Below, in pieces: positions 59,718-64,000 of a stretch of DNA of 64,000 nt; positions within the stretch are counted from its first letter, which is position 1; each line of letters opens with the position of its first letter. The stretch comes from JACVRW01 sp963733885. Lineage in GTDB: Bacteria; Actinomycetota; Thermoleophilia; Solirubrobacterales; Thermoleophilaceae. Location: contig CAVTES010000008.1 of the NCBI GenBank assembly GCA_963733885.1, positions 1-64,000 on the forward strand. Direction: 5' to 3'. The notes under the pieces were generated by a model, which saw nothing but the letters and a program-made list of their open reading frames with translations, did not search any database and was not told where the DNA came from. A program made the translations under genes and the position numbers.

Positions 59718-60704
59718 TCAGTCGTCGATCTCCTCCCAGACCGACTGCTCGTCGTGCTCCTGCCAGTCGGCGCCTGGCATCGCGACGGCCCAGCTCGTCC
59801 ATGTCCCGATCGGTCGAGCCGGGGCGGTCCTAACTCTGGCGCGGACGACTATGCCGGGGTTGAGTTCGACGGGCGAGCGCAGCGGCGCCGTCGTCATCCC
59901 CCAGTGCGTCGGTGGATAGCCGGGTCCCACGGAGAGCGCGATGCCGGGTGCGAGCTCGGCACTGAACCACAGGGCGAGCGCGTTGGCCGTTCCGTGGTCA
60001 TGGACTGGCAACAGCGTCTCGGCTTGGTGAGGCGCCTGCGCCTGCTCGAGCGGTATCCGGTCCGCGTTCGTCGTCCACAGTCGACTCGGCTCGGAGCGCC
60101 TGTCATCCGCCGCGAGGTGACGGAAGGTGCCGGAATAGATGATCTCGTTGACGGTCTTTTCGACCAGGAACTCGAGCCTGAGGCCGAACGGGTTGTCCCG
60201 CAGGAACTCCACCGTCTCCGCGAGATAGCGGTCGTGTACCAGTGCGGTCCACGCCGAGACCGAGTGGGGGATCATGACCCCGCCCGGCTTGAGCCAGCGA
60301 TCGCGGGCGGCGATGACCGGAGCGAGCATCCCTTCGTCGATCCCGAACCCTCCGAGCCACTCCGAGACGATCACGTCGACACGTCCGGGGAGCTCGATGT
60401 CCATGACGTCGCCGTGGATCACGTGGACAATCTCAGCGACCCCGTTCGCGGCGGCCAGCTCGTGCGCCAGGACGGCGATCGACGTCCGCTCCACCGCGTA
60501 GACGCTCCCAGCGCCGGCGCGCGCCGCGAACACGCTCAGGATGCCGCTTCCCGCTCCGACGTCGAGAACGATGTCGCCAGGGCGCACCACAGAGTCGATC
60601 GCGCGCCGGAAGGCCTCGGTGCGGACGCGGTCGCGAATCATCGTGCGATGTACCTCGAACTCCGCGTACATCGGATCCGGCGGATTCCTGATTGGCGTCC
60701 GCAC
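59718..60704 (-). CDS. PRMT-like SAM-dependent methyltransferase
   Basis: 328 residues, GTG start. The N-terminal helix MYAEFEVHRTMIRDRVRTEAF matches helix Y of protein arginine methyltransferases. The SAM motif I is VLDVGAGSGILSVFAARAGA with VYAVERT next; the double-E loop reads VIVSEWLGGFGIDEGML with both glutamate/aspartate-E positions kept, and YPPTHWGMTT is the THW loop. A beta-barrel-like C-terminal domain follows. Type I PRMTs methylate arginine using these residues; bacterial members are uncommon and may modify small molecules or peptides instead. It appears monocistronic. Confidence 0.85.
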   Translation of the reverse strand: MRTPIRNPPDPMYAEFEVHRTMIRDRVRTEAFRRAIDSVVRPGDIVLDVGAGSGILSVFAARAGAGSVYAVERTSIAVLAHELAAANGVAEIVHVIHGDVMDIELPGRVDVIVSEWLGGFGIDEGMLAPVIAARDRWLKPGGVMIPHSVSAWTALVHDRYLAETVEFLRDNPFGLRLEFLVEKTVNEIIYSGTFRHLAADDRRSEPSRLWTTNADRIPLEQAQAPHQAETLLPVHDHGTANALALWFSAELAPGIALSVGPGYPPTHWGMTTAPLRSPVELNPGIVVRARVRTAPARPIGTWTSWAVAMPGADWQEHDEQSVWEEIDD

Positions 60705-60710
60705 GCGGCT

Positions 60711-60716
60711 ATTGTC
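60711..60716 (-). promoter_or_regulatory. -10-like element ahead of the PRMT-like gene
   Basis: GACAAT on the minus strand 6 nt before the GTG at 60704, with no Shine-Dalgarno sequence. Confidence 0.35.
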
Positions 60717-60808
60717 AGTTGCTTAGGTAGTGCCCTAGCTCGGGCGCCGGCGACCGCGTCGTGGCCGGCCGAACGCAGGTGTGGCCTCCTTGTGGGAACG
60801 CCACCGCG

Positions 60809-61000
60809 CTATCTGAAGACTCCCGGGCCGCGGCCCTCCCGTCGGTCCTCACGCCGGTCGCCCCGGTCGTCGCGACGGTCCGCGCGCCGATCGTGACCGT
60901 GCTTTACGACCGCGGCGGTGCCGACGACCGCAGCTCCTCGCGCGACCGGACGGCCTCCGAGTACTCCCCGCCTGCCAACACGTCCTCTGCCCAGCGGCAT
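60809..61000 (-). CDS. Small Arg/Asp-rich protein downstream of DUF6325 gene
   Basis: 63 residues. MPLGRGRVGRRGVLGGRPVARGAAVVGTAAVV is a basic, then mildly hydrophobic N-terminus, followed by a strongly charged tail of RRxDRR/DDR repeats. The ATG lies one base after the stop of the DUF6325 gene, whose last codons include GGAGGT and so supply its ribosome-binding site. Small proteins of this sort often accompany DUF1269/DUF6325/SHOCT genes. Probably membrane-associated; function unknown. Confidence 0.6.
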   Translation of the reverse strand: MPLGRGRVGRRGVLGGRPVARGAAVVGTAAVVKHGHDRRADRRDDRGDRREDRREGRGPGVFR

Positions 61001-61001
61001 G

Positions 61002-61466
61002 TCAACCTCCTGCCTCGTCGGTTCCGTCTTCGGCTTCGATGGCGGCCAGCAGTGCCTGGGCCGGGATACGGCCGTCGGCGACAAGCTGGCCGCCGGAGCG
61101 TCGCACCGCCGACGCAAACGGTGCGGCCCAGCTGTTCTCGTAGACCAGCACCGCCGCGACATTGCCGGGCTCCAGCACCTTGCCGATCTCATCGACATCC
61201 TCCGCTGCCAGCAGCATCGCGAGATCAGCCTCGAGCGCGCGCAGTTGACCCACATGGCTCGCGTCCACCTCGTGCAGCTCATCGACCTCCACCGACCCGT
61301 CGAGGTCCTTGCGCAGGAGCAGCAGATCCAGCACCCGCACGAGGTCCCGCTCGACCAGCGACGTCAGCTCGGCCGCCATCTCACCGGAGAAGTTCGCCTC
61401 CGCTGCCGGAAACTCGACCACGATGTAGTCGACGGGCCCAAGGACGTCCAGGTTGTTGCCCTCCAT
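61002..61466 (-). CDS. DUF6325 (DUF1269-like) protein
   Basis: 154 residues from the ATG at 61466 preceded by AGGAGCGATC. It begins LDVLGPVDYIVVEFPAAEAN, then TSLVERDLVRVLDLLLLRKD, LEPGNVAAVLVYENSWAAPF and RSGGQLVADGRIPAQALLAA, the repeated alpha/beta pattern of the family. It is thought to be cytoplasmic. It sits downstream of the SulP transporter on the same strand and is coupled to the following small gene. Role unknown; stress or ion homeostasis is a guess. Confidence 0.82.
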   Translation of the reverse strand: MEGNNLDVLGPVDYIVVEFPAAEANFSGEMAAELTSLVERDLVRVLDLLLLRKDLDGSVEVDELHEVDASHVGQLRALEADLAMLLAAEDVDEIGKVLEPGNVAAVLVYENSWAAPFASAVRRSGGQLVADGRIPAQALLAAIEAEDGTDEAGG

Positions 61467-61606
61467 GATCGCTCCTGTCGATGGGCCGGCCTGATACACG
61501 AGCACCGAGCCGACGGCTCAGGCGCGGCCGGGGTTCGCGTTGTCGTCGTCAGAGCATGGACGGACCGAAAGGGAACTGCATCGTCCGATAGGGATGATTT
61601 GCCTCG

Positions 61607-63358
61607 CTAGCTTGAGGCCGGCGGGCGAGCGGGCGCGGGCGACGGCAGGGGAGTGACCGCATCGACGGCGTCGCGCACGGTTTCGAAGACGGCGTCGTCG
61701 CCGATTACGTCCATCAACCCGGCGCGCCGCCATAGTGCGAGAATCGGCGGGTGCACCCGGGCGAGGGCGAGCGAGGCGCCCCGCGACCGCAGCTCGCGCG
61801 CCACCTGGATGAGGATGTCGGCGCCGTCGGTGTCGGTCAGATGGACGGCGTCTGCGTCGATCACGATCCTGATCGGCGACGCATCGTCCTGGGCGAGCTC
61901 CTGGATGCGCGCTCGGAAGCGGTCGGCGTCGGCGAAGAACAGCGGCCCGTCGATGCGCGCGACGAGGACGCCCGGGGTCGTCTCCAGCCCCTCTGACCGT
62001 GCAACGGCGTGATACGTACCGGCGTCCGGGTCGTAGCCGAGCCGGCGAACCGAGGTGCGAGAGGCGCGCGCGATCAGCAGGAGCAGCGACAGGACCACGC
62101 CGATGAGGATGCCCTGGATGATCCCGAAGAACAGGATGCCGAGCCCGGCGCCCATGAAGAACACCCAGTCGGCGCGGTTGACCCGGTAGTAGCGCTTCAG
62201 CCCGGCGAGGGTGATGAGCCCGACCATCGCGTCGATGACGACCGCGCCCAGCGTCGCGCTGGGGAGCTTCTCGAAGAGGCTGGCCAGCAGGAGGATCGTC
62301 AGCAGGATGAAGGCGGCATTGATGAGCGATGCCATCTGGGTTCGTTGTCCGGCCGCGTCCGCGACGGAGGTCTTCGACAGGCTGCCGTCGACAACGAAGC
62401 CGCCCACCAGGCCCGAGGCGCCGTTCGCCATTCCCTGCGCGATCAGCTCCTGGTTGGGGTCGATCTCGTAGCCGTGCTTGAGCGCCATCGTCCGGGACGA
62501 GGCGAGCGATTCGGAATAGCCGACGAAGATCACCGAGAGCGCACCGACGACGAGGGCGGTCGTCTCGCTCCAGCCGACGTCGGGAAGCCCGACGGAGAAC
62601 AGGCCGGTAGGCACGTCCCCGGTCACCGCGACGCCGTGGCTCGCGAGATCGAACACGTTGACGGCGACGATCGCGAGCGCCATCACGATCAGCGCGCGCG
62701 GCCACTGTGGCAGCAGATAGCGCATCAGCAGTAGCAGCACGAGCGACCCGGCGCCGACGGCGAGCGTCGTGCCGCTGGTGTCGGGCAGCGCCTCGATCGT
62801 CCACCAGAGCTCCTGCACGTAGGTGCCGGTATCGATGTCGACGCCGAACAGCTTGTGCGACTGGTCGATGATGATCCCGATCGAGAACCCCAGGATGAAG
62901 CCCGCCATCACAGCCTTCGACAGGAAGGTCGAGACCCACCCCATCCGCAGCAGGCCGAGCGCCAGATAGAGCGCGGCGGTCGCGAGCGCGAGTGCGGCCG
63001 TGTAGCCGACGGCCTTGCTGGTTCCCATCGCCGCCGCCCCCACCAGCGGCGCGACCACGGCGAAAGAGACGGCCGCGACAGTCGCGCTCGGCCCCTCCGC
63101 CAGATGCCTGGAGGTGCCGAACAGCGGATAGGCGATCAGGGCCGCGAACGCCGTGTAGAGCCCGTACTGCAGCGGCACGCCGACGATCGAGGCGTAGGCC
63201 AGGCTCTGCGGCACGAGCAGCGCCCAGACCGAGAGCCCGGCGACGGCGTCTGCCGCCAGCCACTTCCGCTCGTAGCCCGGCAACCAGCCGAGGATCGGGA
63301 GATACCGCTGCAAGCCACTTGGCTTCTGACCGTTCGGGTCGATCGCAGGGGTGGCCAT
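61607..63358 (-). CDS. SulP-family anion transporter with STAS domain
   Basis: 583 residues. About a dozen membrane segments span residues ~35-430, beginning with the SulP signature region DAVAGLSVWALLVPQSLAYA and LYTAFAALIAYPLFGTSRHL, EGPSATVAAVSFAVV, and SRTMALKHGYEIDPNQELIAQ and LSKTSVADAAGQRTQMASL. A STAS domain follows (residues ~450-565, VLVARIDGPLFFADADRFRA, VIDADAVHLTDTDGADIL). SulP proteins move sulfate, bicarbonate or chloride. Sulfate release by the arylsulfatase nearby makes sulfate a natural suggestion, though bicarbonate remains equally possible from sequence. Confidence 0.93.
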   Translation of the reverse strand: MATPAIDPNGQKPSGLQRYLPILGWLPGYERKWLAADAVAGLSVWALLVPQSLAYASIVGVPLQYGLYTAFAALIAYPLFGTSRHLAEGPSATVAAVSFAVVAPLVGAAAMGTSKAVGYTAALALATAALYLALGLLRMGWVSTFLSKAVMAGFILGFSIGIIIDQSHKLFGVDIDTGTYVQELWWTIEALPDTSGTTLAVGAGSLVLLLLMRYLLPQWPRALIVMALAIVAVNVFDLASHGVAVTGDVPTGLFSVGLPDVGWSETTALVVGALSVIFVGYSESLASSRTMALKHGYEIDPNQELIAQGMANGASGLVGGFVVDGSLSKTSVADAAGQRTQMASLINAAFILLTILLLASLFEKLPSATLGAVVIDAMVGLITLAGLKRYYRVNRADWVFFMGAGLGILFFGIIQGILIGVVLSLLLLIARASRTSVRRLGYDPDAGTYHAVARSEGLETTPGVLVARIDGPLFFADADRFRARIQELAQDDASPIRIVIDADAVHLTDTDGADILIQVARELRSRGASLALARVHPPILALWRRAGLMDVIGDDAVFETVRDAVDAVTPLPSPAPARPPASS

Positions 63359-63436
63359 TAGGCGCCCGAGTTCGCCATTACTCGCGGACCGTCAGAGCCC
63401 TGTCTCGGCCGCGACGCGGCCGGACGCAAGGGCCTC

Positions 63437-63940
63437 CTATCCGGCGGTCGCCGCTGCGCTGAGGTGGTCGACCTGCTCGTCGGTCAGCTGCTGGCGGCTC
63501 ACCCGCCCGCCCGCTCCGGCGGCGGCGATCAACTCCTCGGCCGTGTCGGGGCCGGCCACCAGAATGAGCGCCGAGCTGCCCCGCGGCAGCGCCGCCTTGA
63601 CCTGGTCCACGAGCCCATCGAACGCACCCGTGCGCTCGGTGTCCCCGATCGCTCCGCCGGTGAGCGCCCCCATGCTTCCCCAGAACAGGATCCCCAGCGG
63701 CCCGGCGATCGTGCCCAGAAACATTCCGGTCAGGCCCCCGATCGTCGCCCCCGACCCAACGTGGCCCTCCTCCCCGTAGTCAGGGCTGGTGGCCTTCATC
63801 GAGAACCGGCCGCCGTGGTGATGCTCGAGCACCGCGACCTCCACCAGCCAGGCGTCGTCCCGCGACGCCCGCAGACTGCTCAGCTCTTGCTCCGCCGTGT
63901 GCGTGCCGTCAAACGAGACGACCGCCATCTCCATCGACAT
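63437..63940 (-). CDS. DUF1269 membrane protein
   Basis: 167 residues, GGAGTTGGAG before the ATG. The N-terminal alpha/beta unit (MAVVSFDGTHTAEQELSSLRA, LVEVAVLEHHHGGRFSMKAT) is followed by a Gly-rich membrane hairpin (GSGATIGGLTGMFLGTIAGP, LGILFWGSMGALTGGAIGD) and a second unit (LVDQVKAALPRGSSALILVA). It lies 78 bp upstream of the SulP gene, same strand, so it probably shares its transcript. Family function unknown. Confidence 0.85.
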   Translation of the reverse strand: MSMEMAVVSFDGTHTAEQELSSLRASRDDAWLVEVAVLEHHHGGRFSMKATSPDYGEEGHVGSGATIGGLTGMFLGTIAGPLGILFWGSMGALTGGAIGDTERTGAFDGLVDQVKAALPRGSSALILVAGPDTAEELIAAAGAGGRVSRQQLTDEQVDHLSAAATAG

Positions 63941-64000
63941 CGCTCCAACTCCTCCACTCGTTCAGTGCCGGCACAACCGCCAAACACCCATGCCCGAGTG

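Noticed and set aside
1..64000. Insertion sequences or transposases
   Set aside because: No DDE transposase, terminal inverted repeats or target duplications were recognised; the only mobile traces are the two integrase fragments.

Overview
The window looks like chromosomal DNA from a high-GC, Gram-positive actinobacterium, most probably of the class Thermoleophilia (Solirubrobacterales-like). The support is strong codon-position GC bias, many GTG and TTG starts, long chains of 4-bp ATGA/GTGA overlaps, a secreted protein with repeated DLRSPD-type motifs, a double SARP/AAA/TPR regulator, and several small proteins I associate with that class. The class assignment is an inference from remembered family resemblance; no database was searched.

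Layout. 0-3.5 kb: three tandem kinase-less membrane sensor modules (the third runs off the left edge) and a secreted DLRSPD-repeat protein. 3.6-13.3 kb: a large SARP regulator, a GMC oxidoreductase, an anti-sigma-like/ECF sigma pair, an MBL hydrolase and small regulators. 13.3-26.8 kb: core metabolism. Isocitrate and malate dehydrogenases (icd-mdh) diverge from a site-2 protease, followed by a succinate dehydrogenase of the SdhA-SdhB-CCG (type E) kind, aspartate kinase plus aspartate-semialdehyde dehydrogenase, a degenerate GH3 protein and a molybdopterin oxidoreductase. 26.8-30.3 kb: a two-component system with an ABC exporter. 30.7-39.2 kb: dnaX-ybaB-recR, a universal stress protein, an AceE-like thiamine enzyme, a gene for the large (Alu-containing) SRP RNA, RidA, kynureninase and a hydrolase lacking a normal start codon.

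39.2-44.3 kb is an integration scar: tRNA-Val(CAC), a tyrosine-integrase C-terminus joined directly to the first ~48 codons of an arylsulfatase gene, a second integrase fragment on the other strand, a two-helix potassium channel and a DUF1254/1214 secreted protein. 44.5-54.5 kb holds genes with several apparent frameshifts (a secreted transglycosylase/M23-like protein and a second MalT-like regulator), which reflect either decay or assembly indels. 48-64 kb looks like a sulfatase module: two LuxR-MalT (LAL) regulators, a CMD-family protein, a formylglycine-generating enzyme, a repeat-bearing membrane coiled-coil protein, a full-length type I arylsulfatase, small stress-type proteins, a PRMT-like methyltransferase, and a SulP transporter operon with DUF1269/DUF6325-like proteins.

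A recurring theme is near-leaderless transcription. A TANNNT-like -10 hexamer lies 6-8 nt before the start codon of several monocistronic genes, and the SRP RNA gene has the same -10 exactly 7 nt before its inferred 5' end, which serves as an internal calibration.
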